From: Prolixibacter bellariivorans ATCC BAA-1284
GTDB taxonomy: Bacteria > Bacteroidota > Bacteroidia > Bacteroidales > Prolixibacteraceae
DNA length: 64,000 bases
Assembly: GCF_000621705.1 (NCBI RefSeq)
Contig: NZ_KK211332.1
Span: forward strand, 474,323 to 538,322
Direction: 5' to 3'
A model generated the notes under the pieces. The model searched no databases. It was not told where the DNA came from and saw only the letters and a list, made by a program, of their open reading frames with translations. Each line of letters opens with the position of its first letter. The first letter of the stretch is position 1. Below are positions 27,348-34,942 of this stretch, in pieces. The position numbers and the translations under genes were made by a program.

Positions 27348-27716
27348 TAGCTGCCAGGTTGTTTCGCTATTACCTACCGGGAATAAACTACATTTTGTAG
27401 CTGCTTCCCGCAAGGCGTCAGCAACAAACTACATTTTGTAGTTGCTTCCCGTAACGAAAAGAGAACGAAATACAGATTGTAGTTACTTCCCGTAACGAAA
27501 AGAGAACGAAATACAGATCGTAGTTGTTCCCCGTAACGTAGAGAGAACGAACTACAGATTGTCGTTTTCTCATTCGTCCGGACAAGAACCATCTGCCGTT
27601 CGCAGAAGCTTCCCGCAAGGAAAAAAGGCACCGTCGCCAATGGCAATTACCTGCCGCGCTGTGACGGGAACAAACAGCCATTTGCTATTGCGCCATGCAA
27701 GATGACAACAATCTTC
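27348..27716. repeat. tandem array of about nine 41-bp degenerate units
   Basis: Units start every 41 bases from 27348: 27389, 27430, 27471, 27512, 27553, 27594, 27635 and 27676. Units at 27430, 27471 and 27512 are near-identical (core TAGTTnCTTCCCGTAACG), and similarity decays in both directions while the 41-base phase is kept; for example GCTTCCCGCAAGG recurs in phase in the units at 27389 and 27594. CTACA-TTT-TGTAG palindromes sit at 27388-27400 and 27429-27441. The array lies in the 664-base divergent gap between the SPOR-like gene and sixA. The rest of that gap (27157-27347 and 27717-27820) shows no gene. Confidence 0.85.
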
Positions 27717-27820
27717 GCTAACACTTGAATTCTTCCCTGTTTTCTCTTATTATTGAGGGAAACAGCCGGGAAATATCCCGGTAGGATAAAAAGAATCTGT
27801 TCTCATCTAAAAAAAAGCCT

Positions 27821-28318
27821 ATGAAACTCGTTGTTCTTGTCCGTCACGGAAAAGCCGAGCATACAGATGATCCAAAACCTGATTTCCGGCGCGATTTAAC
27901 TACCAGGGGCGAAGTGGATGCCACCAAAATAGCGGAAGAAATAAAACCAATGCTCCCTCAACCACTCCATTTCATCTCGAGTTCGGCCAACAGGGCGCTG
28001 CAAACTGCGACCTTCTTTGCCTCGGTTTTGGATTATCCCGAAGATTCCATCCGGGAAGAGGAGGACCTCTATGATGGACTCACCACAACCGATTTTTTGG
28101 AAATGCTGGCAAAAACACCGGAAGATTCCGACTGTGTCCTGGTATTTGGCCATAATCCCACGCAAACGATACTGGCCGACCGGATGCTAAACCATTTCGA
28201 CCGCATACTCCCCACTTCCGGAGCCGTTGCTATTCGTTTCGAGGTACAGGCATGGGCCGATATTGAACCACGCAGCGGAGAACTGGCTTTCTATAAATAT
28301 CCGAAAATGTTTCGCTAA
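27821..28318 (+). CDS. sixA: SixA-like histidine phosphatase
   Basis: The 165-residue protein belongs to the histidine phosphatase superfamily. The catalytic RHG motif is at the N terminus (VVLVRHGKAEH), followed by LTTRGEVDATKIAEE, a serine/alanine-rich ISSSANRALQTA segment and the second histidine in VFGHNPTQT. SixA dephosphorylates phosphohistidine in Hpt proteins or PTS components in E. coli; that substrate is only an inference here. It begins a likely operon with rsmE and the DUF4159 gene. Confidence 0.87.
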   Translation: MKLVVLVRHGKAEHTDDPKPDFRRDLTTRGEVDATKIAEEIKPMLPQPLHFISSSANRALQTATFFASVLDYPEDSIREEEDLYDGLTTTDFLEMLAKTPEDSDCVLVFGHNPTQTILADRMLNHFDRILPTSGAVAIRFEVQAWADIEPRSGELAFYKYPKMFR

Positions 28319-28349
28319 GTTTGTCGCAGAATAACAATTCCGCGTGATT

Positions 28350-29057
28350 ATGCACCTTTTCTATACGCCCGATATAAAAGGGAATCAATATACCTTAGAT
28401 GAAACCGAGTCGAAGCATTGCGTCAGGGTTCTTCGACTGAACAACGGCGATAAAATTCAGTTGGTTGATGGCAAAGGGAGCTTTTTCGAGGCAGTCATCA
28501 GCCACGCTCATCCCAAAGCCTGTCAGGTAGAAATTACTGATGCAAAACACGAAGTCGGCAAACGCAATTTCAGGCTGCATATCGCCATCGGTCCAACCAA
28601 AAGTATCGATCGGTTTGAATGGTTTCTGGAAAAATCAACCGAAATCGGAATCGATGAAATCACGCCGCTTTTGTGCCGCTATTCCGAACGGAAAAATATT
28701 AAGCCAGTCAGGCTCGAGAACATTATCACATCGGCCATGAAGCAATCGCTGAAAGCCTACCGCCCGGTTCTGAATGAAATGACCAGCTTCAAAGAGTTCA
28801 TTTCGCAGAAATTCGACGGCGAGAAATACATCGCTCACCTTGAGCCAACGGAAAGAAAACTTTTCAGTCATATTATCCCGAAAGGGAAAAATGTGTTGAT
28901 CCTTATCGGTCCCGAAGGTGACTTCTCACCCGAAGAAATTCAGCTAGCATTTGATAATGGTTTTCAACCGGTTTCGCTGGGCGAATCGAGATTACGAACC
29001 GAAACTGCCGGGGTGGTGGCCTGCCATACCGTTAACCTTATCAACGAGTTGAAATAG
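28350..29057 (+). CDS. rsmE: 16S rRNA m3U1498 methyltransferase
   Basis: The protein methylates U1498 of 16S rRNA. It has an N-terminal PUA-like part (MHLFYTPDIKGNQYTLDETESKH, VLRLNNGDKIQLVDGKG) and a C-terminal SPOUT knot methyltransferase domain (KSIDRFEWFLEKSTEIGIDEITPL, LIGPEGDFSPEEIQ and SLGESRLRTETAGVVA). The long frame begins with GTG at 28344; the ATG at 28350 (235 residues) is the more likely start. It stands 31 bases after sixA and 4 before the DUF4159 gene. Confidence 0.95.
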   Translation: MHLFYTPDIKGNQYTLDETESKHCVRVLRLNNGDKIQLVDGKGSFFEAVISHAHPKACQVEITDAKHEVGKRNFRLHIAIGPTKSIDRFEWFLEKSTEIGIDEITPLLCRYSERKNIKPVRLENIITSAMKQSLKAYRPVLNEMTSFKEFISQKFDGEKYIAHLEPTERKLFSHIIPKGKNVLILIGPEGDFSPEEIQLAFDNGFQPVSLGESRLRTETAGVVACHTVNLINELK

Positions 29058-29061
29058 CGTT

Positions 29062-29742
29062 ATGAAGTTGCAAAGGATATATCGGGATATTTTGTGGGCC
29101 ATGGCTTTTATTATCATGACCTTCACCGCCAATGCGCAATCGAAAACTTCGGTTAAGATTGCTCTGTTGAAATATGGCGGCGGCGGTGACTGGTATGCCA
29201 ATCCAACCTCGTTGGGTGATCTCATTCAGTATTGCAATAAAAATATTGGCACCAACATCGATCCGGAGCCTGCTACCGTTGATGTGGGAAGCCCGGAAAT
29301 TTTCAATTACCCGTTCCTGGATATGACTGGTCACGGGAATGTTTTCTTTACTGATGCTGAAGTGAAGAACCTACGTAAATATCTCGAATCGGGCGGTTTT
29401 CTGCATGCCGATGACAACTATGGACTTGATAAATATATCAGAAGAGAAATGAAAAAGGTCTTCCCCGAAAGCAAATTGGTGGAATTACCCTTTACGCACC
29501 CCATATATCATCAGAAATACGATTTCCCAAACGGATTACCTAAGATTCACGAGCACGACGGGAAACCGCCTCAGGGATTTGGTATTTTCTATAAAGGAAG
29601 GCTGGTTTTCTTCTACACGTACGAGTGTGATTTAGGTGATGGGTGGGAAAATCCTGCAGTGCATCACGACCCGTGGTCACTTCGGGAAAAAGCTTTACAA
29701 ATGGGCGCTAATATTATCTCCTACGTATTCGACCACCCATAA
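29062..29742 (+). CDS. DUF4159 secreted protein
   Basis: The 226-residue protein has a signal peptide (to about residue 28, FTANAQS). The rest matches DUF4159: KIALLKYGGGGDWYANPTSL, DMTGHGNVFFTDAEVKNLRKYLESGGFLHADDNYG, and a C-terminal DPWSLREKALQMGANIISYVF. The fold is thought to resemble glutamine-amidotransferase-like domains, but function is unknown. It follows rsmE by 4 bases and ends at a terminator shared with the next convergent gene. Confidence 0.85.
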   Translation: MKLQRIYRDILWAMAFIIMTFTANAQSKTSVKIALLKYGGGGDWYANPTSLGDLIQYCNKNIGTNIDPEPATVDVGSPEIFNYPFLDMTGHGNVFFTDAEVKNLRKYLESGGFLHADDNYGLDKYIRREMKKVFPESKLVELPFTHPIYHQKYDFPNGLPKIHEHDGKPPQGFGIFYKGRLVFFYTYECDLGDGWENPAVHHDPWSLREKALQMGANIISYVFDHP

Positions 29743-29766
29743 AAAAACCAGACCGTTTGGCCTGGC
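29742..29766. terminator. terminator shared by the DUF4159 and oxidoreductase genes
   Basis: CCAG-ACC and GGC-CTGG (29748-29765) form a stem with one wobble, with seven As on the left that become a T-run on the minus strand. It best serves the minus-strand oxidoreductase gene. Confidence 0.65.
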
Positions 29767-29773
29767 AGTAAAT

Positions 29774-30376
29774 TTAAACAGTTGCTTCGATTGGCAAATG
29801 CTTAGATATTTTTTCTCGTACTTCTTCGATATAACCGATTCGTACTGTTTTGTCGCGGGTCGTCGCATTTCCGAATAACAAGTGCTCAACAGTCTCAATT
29901 CCACAAAATCCGAAAACACCAGAGCGAATAAAGTTTTTAATCGAATCGGTCATGCCACTGGCATCGGCGTGTTTCCTCGAATCTCCCATATTATTTACCA
30001 CCAGGGCTTTTTTGCCTTCGAGCAGCTTTAACAATCCCTTTTCAGGATGATAATCAAATGCAAACCCGCGAGTAAAAACACGGTCGAAATAACCTTTCAA
30101 AATAGCAGGCATACTGCCCCACCAGACCGGATAAATCAGACTGACAAGATCGGCTTTTCGCAAATATTCCTGTTCGGTTAAAATCTCTTCCGGGTACTCA
30201 CCTCTACGCGATTTCTCAAAATCGGCAGCATAATCAACCGGTTTAAAATGCATTTGGTACAAATCTCTCACAACCACGTCGTGGCCGTTTGCCCTGGTTT
30301 GCTCCTTCATCACTTCCAAATATGCGTGACTTAGTGAATCAGGATTGGGATGAGCATATATAATTAAATGATTCAT
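29774..30376 (-). CDS. flavodoxin-fold NAD(P)H-dependent oxidoreductase
   Basis: The 200-residue protein matches the Flavodoxin_2 (NQO1/KefF/MdaB-type) family: the N-terminal nucleotide motif LIIYAHPNPDSLSHA, then RDLYQMHFKPV, the FMN-binding LVSLIYPVWWGSMPAILKGYFDRVF and GKKALVVNNMGDSR. Members reduce quinones or xenobiotics with NAD(P)H and bind FAD or FMN. Substrate and partner are unknown. A nested palindrome lies just upstream of the start and may regulate it. Confidence 0.9.
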   Translation of the reverse strand: MNHLIIYAHPNPDSLSHAYLEVMKEQTRANGHDVVVRDLYQMHFKPVDYAADFEKSRRGEYPEEILTEQEYLRKADLVSLIYPVWWGSMPAILKGYFDRVFTRGFAFDYHPEKGLLKLLEGKKALVVNNMGDSRKHADASGMTDSIKNFIRSGVFGFCGIETVEHLLFGNATTRDKTVRIGYIEEVREKISKHLPIEATV

Positions 30377-30393
30377 TATGTGAACTATCGATT

Positions 30394-30429
30394 CTATTTT
30401 TATTTAATCTAATTAATCGACAAAAATAG
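30394..30429. promoter_or_regulatory. nested palindromes upstream of the oxidoreductase gene
   Basis: The inner palindrome TTAAT-CTA-ATTAA is at 30404-30416. The outer 8-bp inverted repeat CTATTTTT (30394-30401) and AAAAATAG (30422-30429) is almost concentric with it. It is centred about 35 bases before the start codon at 30376 and could be a regulator site, as often seen before NQO-type genes. Low complexity makes chance possible. Confidence 0.4.
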
Positions 30430-30490
30430 CGATTGTAGCTCACCCATCCAAGTTGACAATGGAAAGGTAAATTTGAGTTAACACACAAGA

Positions 30491-30517
30491 AAGGCTGCAA
30501 CCTCGCGGTGCAGCCTT
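30491..30517 (-). terminator. terminator of the WM..YW repeat protein gene
   Basis: AAGGCTGCA (30491-30499) pairs perfectly with TGCAGCCTT (30509-30517). On the minus strand it lies downstream of the gene ending at 30586. Confidence 0.7.
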
Positions 30518-30585
30518 CACTCTGAAAAAACTGTGCATAATGCAACTAAACCTAATTATGAACTATTTGCGTTGGAAATTTCTCG

Positions 30586-31041
30586 TTATTTAACTCCCCA
30601 GTATTCGTTCGAAGCCATCCAGTTCTCGACTGCCAGCGTATCGTCTTTTTCCTGGTTGTTTCCGGTCCAGTAGGCATCAGATGACATCCAGTTTTCAACG
30701 GTTAACGGGCTATCGGAAAAGTCTGCCTGTTCCTTCACGCCCCAGTAATTTTCATTACTCATCCAATCTTCCACTTCCAGTTGTTCGTCCTGTTCGTTTA
30801 TTCTCCAGTAGCTATCGCTACTCATCCAGTTTTCTACTTTCAATTCGCTGTCGTTCAGTTCTTCGTTTACTAAGACCGCCATCTTTTCAACATTCGTACT
30901 GTTCATTGCATTTACCGGCGAAAGCATGGCTACAAAACCAGAGATTCCCTGTGCATTAGCGATGTTCATTACACTTACTGTCAGAACTATCATGAAGGTT
31001 ACGATTACCTTTTTTGCTGAGTTTGTTGTTTGTGTTTTCAT
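30586..31041 (-). CDS. small secreted protein with four WM..YW repeats
   Basis: The 151-residue product has a signal peptide (hydrophobic 12-30, cleavage near IANAQ). After about 35 further residues come four repeats with the pattern L.VE.WM.....YW at residues 67-79, 88-100, 113-125 and 136-148, separated by acidic linkers of 8-12 residues; the last ends at the C terminus. Tryptophan, methionine and tyrosine spacing is nearly invariant while linkers differ. I do not recognise a named family. Similar short VENWM-type repeats occur in other small Bacteroidota proteins by memory, but no function is known to me. The gene stands alone, with its own terminator. Confidence 0.8.
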   Translation of the reverse strand: MKTQTTNSAKKVIVTFMIVLTVSVMNIANAQGISGFVAMLSPVNAMNSTNVEKMAVLVNEELNDSELKVENWMSSDSYWRINEQDEQLEVEDWMSNENYWGVKEQADFSDSPLTVENWMSSDAYWTGNNQEKDDTLAVENWMASNEYWGVK

Positions 31042-31381
31042 GACGTTATCTCCTATTTTTTTAATCTTTTGTTTTTTGTCCGTTTGACCAGCTTAAAACA
31101 GGAAATGTGCCAAAGATTGTATTTATCTGTATTAGTGATACTTATAAAACCATCTATTATTCTTCAGAATTGTGGAGGGTCAAAAAATTGAACGGTAAAG
31201 AACAAGATATGTTCGATTTCGTACACGCTAAGGAAAAGTAACATCAGGAATTACATTTTGGGCGGAATTAAGCGCAAGAGGAATAAAACATCACACTCTT
31301 AATCAATAAGCTACCCATTTTTCGAGCACAAAAAAAGGCAACCTGATATACAAGCTGCCTTTCATATAATAGCGGTTGTGA
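31042..31381. other. intergenic region upstream of the WM..YW gene
   Basis: This 340-base stretch should hold the promoter for the repeat protein (right part) and holds the terminator of the phosphofructokinase gene at its left edge (31334-31362). I see no ORF, tRNA or repeat in the remainder, which is AT-rich. Confidence 0.5.
31334..31362 (-). terminator. terminator of pfp
   Basis: AAAGGCA (31334-31340) pairs with TGCCTTT (31356-31362), with a T-run on the minus strand beyond; it is 20 bases past the stop codon of the gene ending at 31382. Confidence 0.75.
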
Positions 31382-33040
31382 TTATTTACCTTGCTCGAGC
31401 TCCAATGTTTTGGTAGTCGCGTCACAGACTTCAGTCGGGCCAAAATACTGGATCGGTCCGGGATAAACGTAGCTGGTTTCAACAGCCCATTGTTCACGGT
31501 TTTCAGCCAGTTTAAGGAACGGTGCTGCATCCAGCTCAACCAACGCCTTCTGAATAACCGGTTTCATATGACCGTGACGACGCTCCATGTTCATCATCAT
31601 CGTAATCGGAACACCTCCGGCAATCCATTTATCTGCTGGTTTGGTGGTATTCCGGACAGAAGACATATAACCAGTTTTACCATTTCCAATCAATACCGAA
31701 GCCGTTGCTCCCAGTGAATAGCAGTAATCAGCATCGAAATTAGAAGGAGCGGCGCAACGACCTTCGTAACCGAAGAAGTGGTTCTGAGCAGAGAAACTAC
31801 CTTTGTAAGTACCTTCTTCCGTCATCTCAGCCAAACGAACATCAACCATCTCAATCAATAACTTCTCGGTCTCGATTTTCGATACCTGTACGTTTCCGTG
31901 CGGATCGCGATCGAGCGTCAGCTGCTTGGCGATTCCTTCAGGAAGTGATGCAAATACCTTGGAAGAAGTTTCACTCAGCTTGCCAATAACATACGTGCGT
32001 TTTTCGGCATCGGTCACCAGTGCTTTGAATTCATTGGCTGACTGCTGACCTTCGGCAAGCAAATCATTCAATTCGGTAATCAAAGTCTTCATTTCCGGAA
32101 TAAACTCAATCAATCCTTCCGGTACCAGTATAACACCAAAATTATGGTCATCTTCAGCACGACGTGCAATAACATTGGCTATATAGTCTACGATCTCGGC
32201 CAGCGTTTGCTCTTTTTCAGCTACTTCTTCCGAAATCAGGGTAACATTCGGCCGAGTTTGCAATGCACACTCCAATGCAATGTGTGACGCTGAACGTCCC
32301 ATTAGTTTAATGAAGTGCCAGTATTTTTTTGCTGAGTTCGCATCACGCATGATGTTTCCGATGAGCTCGGAATATACCTTGATGGCTGTATCGAAACCAA
32401 ATGAGGTTTCAATCATCTCATTTTTCAGGTCACCATCGATAGTTTTGGGACAACCGATAACCTGAATTCCGGTTTCTTTCTGCAGATAGTACTCAGCCAA
32501 TACACATGCATTGGTGTTTGAGTCATCACCACCGATAACCACCAGAGCATTAATGTTTAACTCCTTGCATATCTCGACGCCTTTGTCGAACTGAGCTTCT
32601 TCTTCGAGCTTGGTGCGACCGGAACCGATAATGTCGAAACCACCGGTATTGCGATATTCGTCAATAATTTCGTCGGTCAATTCCATGTATTCGTGATCAA
32701 CCAAACCACCGGGACCACCCAGAAAACCGTATAATTTGTTTTCGGGGTTCAGTTTTTTCAAACCGTCATAAATACCGGAAATAACATTGTGACCTCCGGG
32801 CGCCTGGCCACCGGAAAGAATTACACCGACATTCATTACCGGCAGAGAACCAGTATCAGCACCCTCTTCAAAGGTGATAAGCGGCATACCATAGGTATTC
32901 GGGAAGAGCTTCTGAATTTCTTCCTGATCGGCAACCGACTCGGTTTCTTTTCCTACGACCACTTTTACTGGTCCTTGTAAAGCTTTGGGTAACTTGGGAG
33001 CGTATTTTGATCGCTCAAATTGTAAAGCACTTATAGCCAT
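31382..33040 (-). CDS. pfp: diphosphate--fructose-6-phosphate 1-phosphotransferase
   Basis: The 552-residue enzyme phosphorylates fructose 6-phosphate with pyrophosphate instead of ATP, reversibly. It is of the long, plant-like clade. The phosphoryl donor motif reads GGDDSNTNA (an aspartate where ATP enzymes have glycine, GGDGS), and [11 protein letters not shown] follows, both diagnostic for PPi use. Other blocks are [38 protein letters not shown] and the C-terminal [23 protein letters not shown]. It probably carries the main glycolytic step in this organism. It is monocistronic, with its own terminator. Confidence 0.95.
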   Translation of the reverse strand: MAISALQFERSKYAPKLPKALQGPVKVVVGKETESVADQEEIQKLFPNTYGMPLITFEEGADTGSLPVMNVGVILSGGQAPGGHNVISGIYDGLKKLNPENKLYGFLGGPGGLVDHEYMELTDEIIDEYRNTGGFDIIGSGRTKLEEEAQFDKGVEICKELNINALVVIGGDDSNTNACVLAEYYLQKETGIQVIGCPKTIDGDLKNEMIETSFGFDTAIKVYSELIGNIMRDANSAKKYWHFIKLMGRSASHIALECALQTRPNVTLISEEVAEKEQTLAEIVDYIANVIARRAEDDHNFGVILVPEGLIEFIPEMKTLITELNDLLAEGQQSANEFKALVTDAEKRTYVIGKLSETSSKVFASLPEGIAKQLTLDRDPHGNVQVSKIETEKLLIEMVDVRLAEMTEEGTYKGSFSAQNHFFGYEGRCAAPSNFDADYCYSLGATASVLIGNGKTGYMSSVRNTTKPADKWIAGGVPITMMMNMERRHGHMKPVIQKALVELDAAPFLKLAENREQWAVETSYVYPGPIQYFGPTEVCDATTKTLELEQGK

Positions 33041-33174
33041 CCTACTTGATTATTTAGTAACAGGTTAAAACTATCCAAAAAAGCAGCGTAAAATTAACGG
33101 ATTATCGCTAGGGCACCAAAGTCTGAGCCGGATTTATAGGAAATTTAAAGTTTAGTTTTCATACAAAAACAAAA

Positions 33175-33199
33175 CAAGAGGCCAGTTACGGACCTCTTG
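33175..33199 (-). terminator. terminator after the Zn-ribbon gene
   Basis: CAAGAGG-CC pairs with GG-A-CCTCTTG (33175-33199), followed on the minus strand by TTTTGTTTTT. It ends the SPFH/Arc/Zn-ribbon operon. Confidence 0.75.
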
Positions 33200-33228
33200 C
33201 TTAAAATCAGTTATTCGTGTCGTGAAAA

Positions 33229-33438
33229 TCAGTTGGTAAAGAAATCGAAGACATTACCTAGTTTACTACTCGAAACAGCAAAAAATTCGGTGTAAGAACA
33301 CCTGTTACAGGTGACCGAAGTAAATTTCCGGCCCTGTACATCAAAGATTTTTGACCAGAAACCGCCGGCTACTCTAATTTCGCCTACATCGTACGAACGG
33401 TTTCCACATTTCGGGCATACATATTTATTCCTGCTCAT
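33229..33438 (-). CDS. Zn-ribbon nucleic-acid-binding protein (DUF2082-like)
   Basis: The 69-residue protein has two CxxC pairs (VCPKCGN near residues 8-11 and TCNRCSY near 44-47) enclosing [18 protein letters not shown], the pattern of the COG3478/DUF2082 zinc ribbon family. Metal-binding is likely; what it binds otherwise is unknown. The longest frame starts at 33441 with GTG; ATG at 33438 is chosen. It overlaps the end of the Arc-like gene by 14 bases, so translation is probably coupled. Confidence 0.8.
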   Translation of the reverse strand: MSRNKYVCPKCGNRSYDVGEIRVAGGFWSKIFDVQGRKFTSVTCNRCSYTEFFAVSSSKLGNVFDFFTN

Positions 33439-33628
33439 CACTTTTCTGATTATCGGTTATCGTTTTATCGTCCTTCTTTGCAGGACCTCTGCCTGCCTTT
33501 CGAAGTTCGTGGTGTAAAAGGTATTCAATTTGTGCGTTGGTGCTGCGAAATTCATCCGATGCCCATTTTTCCAACGCATCGTAAGTCTCCGGATCGATCC
33601 TGAGCACGAATGATTTTTTCTTAGCCAT
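33425..33628 (-). CDS. Arc/ribbon-helix-helix family DNA-binding protein
   Basis: The 67-residue protein opens with a short basic strand ([44 protein letters not shown]), the ribbon-helix-helix layout: one beta strand, then two helices. The tail is polar and charged. Proteins of this size act as dimeric repressors binding inverted repeats. It is 9 bases after the SPFH gene and overlaps the Zn-ribbon gene. An inverted repeat upstream of the operon (34503-34521) is a candidate site for it; that link is inference. Confidence 0.82.
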   Translation of the reverse strand: MAKKKSFVLRIDPETYDALEKWASDEFRSTNAQIEYLLHHELRKAGRGPAKKDDKTITDNQKSDEQE

Positions 33629-33637
33629 ACAAATTTT

Positions 33638-34483
33638 TTAATACAACGAGCCTGCGTTCAGTACCGGCTGTGCTGCTTCATCCGAACACAAAACAACCAT
33701 CAGGTTACTGACCATGCTTGCCTTTCGCTCGTCGTCCAATTCAATAATATCTTTATCTTTTAATTCATCCAATGCCAGCTTGACCATGCCAACGGCACCT
33801 TCCACAACTTTGGTACGTGCCGCGACAATCGCTGTAGCTTGTTGACGGCGCAACATGGCCCCGGCTATTTCCGAAGCATACGCCAAATAATTAATCCGGG
33901 CTTCCATTATTTCGATACCGGCAATCGAGAGTCGCTCAGTGAGTTCCTTCTCCAGCAATTCGTTAACCTCTTCGCCTCCGCCTCTTAATGTGATTTCAGC
34001 ATCTTCATCTTCGAAGTTGTCATACGGATAATAACCGGCCAACTTCCGGATGGCGGCTTCACTTTGGATATCGACAAACTGCTCATAATTGTCAACTTCG
34101 AAGGCTGCTTTATATGTGTCGGATACTTTCCAAACAACAACGACCCCAATCATGACCGGATTACCAATCTTATCGTTCACTTTTATAGGGTCCGAATCAA
34201 TGTTTCTTGCCCTTAGCGAGATCTTCTCTTTGGTTAAAAATGGATTCACCCACCAAAAACCATTCGCTTTGGCTGTTCCTTTGTAAGCTCCAAATAATAC
34301 CAATACAGCACTCTCATTCGGTGCGATGATAAGGAAACCAGGGATTAAAAAGATGAATAAGACGATCCCAATTATTCCGGGAATCAGCATTCCTCTTGTG
34401 AAGGAAAAAACTGACAAAGCCAGTACGACCAAAACAAGGAACAGATAAAGATACCCTGACATGGGCTTAAATGATTTTTCCAT
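33638..34483 (-). CDS. SPFH/Band 7 membrane protein
   Basis: The 281-residue protein has two hydrophobic segments in residues 10-55 that act as an anchor, then an SPFH (stomatin/prohibitin) domain: APNESAVLVLFGAYKGTAKANGFWWVNPF, KISLRARNIDSDPIKVNDKIGNPVMIGVVVVWKVSDT, and the helical KELTERLSIAGIEIMEARINYLAYASEIAGAMLRRQQATA region that drives oligomerisation. Such proteins build membrane microdomains or protease-regulating rings. It is first in the operon with an Arc-like DNA-binding protein and a Zn-ribbon protein, a trio I recall from other bacteria but cannot verify. Confidence 0.9.
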   Translation of the reverse strand: MEKSFKPMSGYLYLFLVLVVLALSVFSFTRGMLIPGIIGIVLFIFLIPGFLIIAPNESAVLVLFGAYKGTAKANGFWWVNPFLTKEKISLRARNIDSDPIKVNDKIGNPVMIGVVVVWKVSDTYKAAFEVDNYEQFVDIQSEAAIRKLAGYYPYDNFEDEDAEITLRGGGEEVNELLEKELTERLSIAGIEIMEARINYLAYASEIAGAMLRRQQATAIVAARTKVVEGAVGMVKLALDELKDKDIIELDDERKASMVSNLMVVLCSDEAAQPVLNAGSLY

Positions 34484-34502
34484 GATTTTAAGATTTGATT
34501 TA

Positions 34503-34521
34503 TGATATCATAAAGATATCA
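34503..34521. promoter_or_regulatory. candidate operator of the SPFH/Arc/Zn-ribbon operon
   Basis: TGATATC (34503-34509) and GATATCA (34515-34521) form a perfect 7-bp inverted repeat with a 5-base spacer, centred 29 bases before the SPFH start. GATATC is itself palindromic, so half sites are symmetric. On the minus strand the site reads TGATATCTTTATGATATCA, which includes TATCTTTA, one base from a -7 box TATCTTTG, so the repeat may overlap the promoter. Confidence 0.45.
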
Positions 34522-34558
34522 CTTTTATTTCATTTTAATAATCATGAAAGCAAAAAAA

Positions 34559-34576
34559 AGTCCGCCGAAGCGGACT
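34559..34576 (-). terminator. terminator of the 78-residue ORF
   Basis: AGTCCGC-CGAA-GCGGACT is a perfect 7-bp stem with a tetraloop, followed by TTTTTTTT on the minus strand. Confidence 0.92.
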
Positions 34577-34598
34577 CATAAATCGTTTAAAGCGAGAT

Positions 34599-34835
34599 TT
34601 AATTAAGGTTCAGTTCTACTTGTGTATCACCTGAACTTAAAACGGTGTATTGCTTAGCAAAGCTTAAGATATTGTCTACGGTTTCCTGTGATGGGCTGTA
34701 CATACAAGATTCTTTCTTATTTTTAAGAGTTTCTTGTATCATTTCCATGTGCCCCTCAGCTTCCGCCATGTCCTTCGACTCGTTTAAATCTGTTTCAAGA
34801 AGGAAATCAAAATAAAGAGTAAAAATATGGTTCAT
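34599..34835 (-). CDS. small acidic protein of unknown function
   Basis: The longest frame begins with TTG; starting at ATG 34835 (MNHIFTLYFDFLLETDLN) gives 78 residues. It has no signal peptide or membrane segment and is acidic, with one cysteine; predicted helical pieces are DMAEAEGHMEMIQETLKNKK and QETVDNILSFAKQYTVL. I do not recognise a family. Terminators on both sides (34884-34916 and 34559-34576) frame it as an independent transcript between the ECF sigma gene and the SPFH operon. This supports it being a real gene. Confidence 0.7.
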   Translation of the reverse strand: MNHIFTLYFDFLLETDLNESKDMAEAEGHMEMIQETLKNKKESCMYSPSQETVDNILSFAKQYTVLSSGDTQVELNLN

Positions 34836-34883
34836 AGGCAAATTATGAGAATTTAATATTATGATTGCTTTGATTTTAAAACG

Positions 34884-34918
34884 AAAGGGGATGACATTTT
34901 ATTGTCATCCCCTTTTAT
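34884..34918 (-). terminator. terminator of the ECF sigma factor gene
   Basis: A 13-bp stem of AAAGGGGATGACA (34884-34896) and TGTCATCCCCTTT (34903-34915), followed by T-rich sequence on the minus strand. It separates the sigma gene from the small ORF downstream. Confidence 0.9.
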
Positions 34919-34942
34919 TTTTTTCTTCTTTTTTTTCAATTA

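Noticed and set aside
27374-27681. Two repeated minus-strand frames of 87-90 residues in the 41-bp array
   Set aside because: 41 is not a multiple of 3, so each unit is read in a new frame and no repeated peptide results. They are shadows of the DNA repeat.
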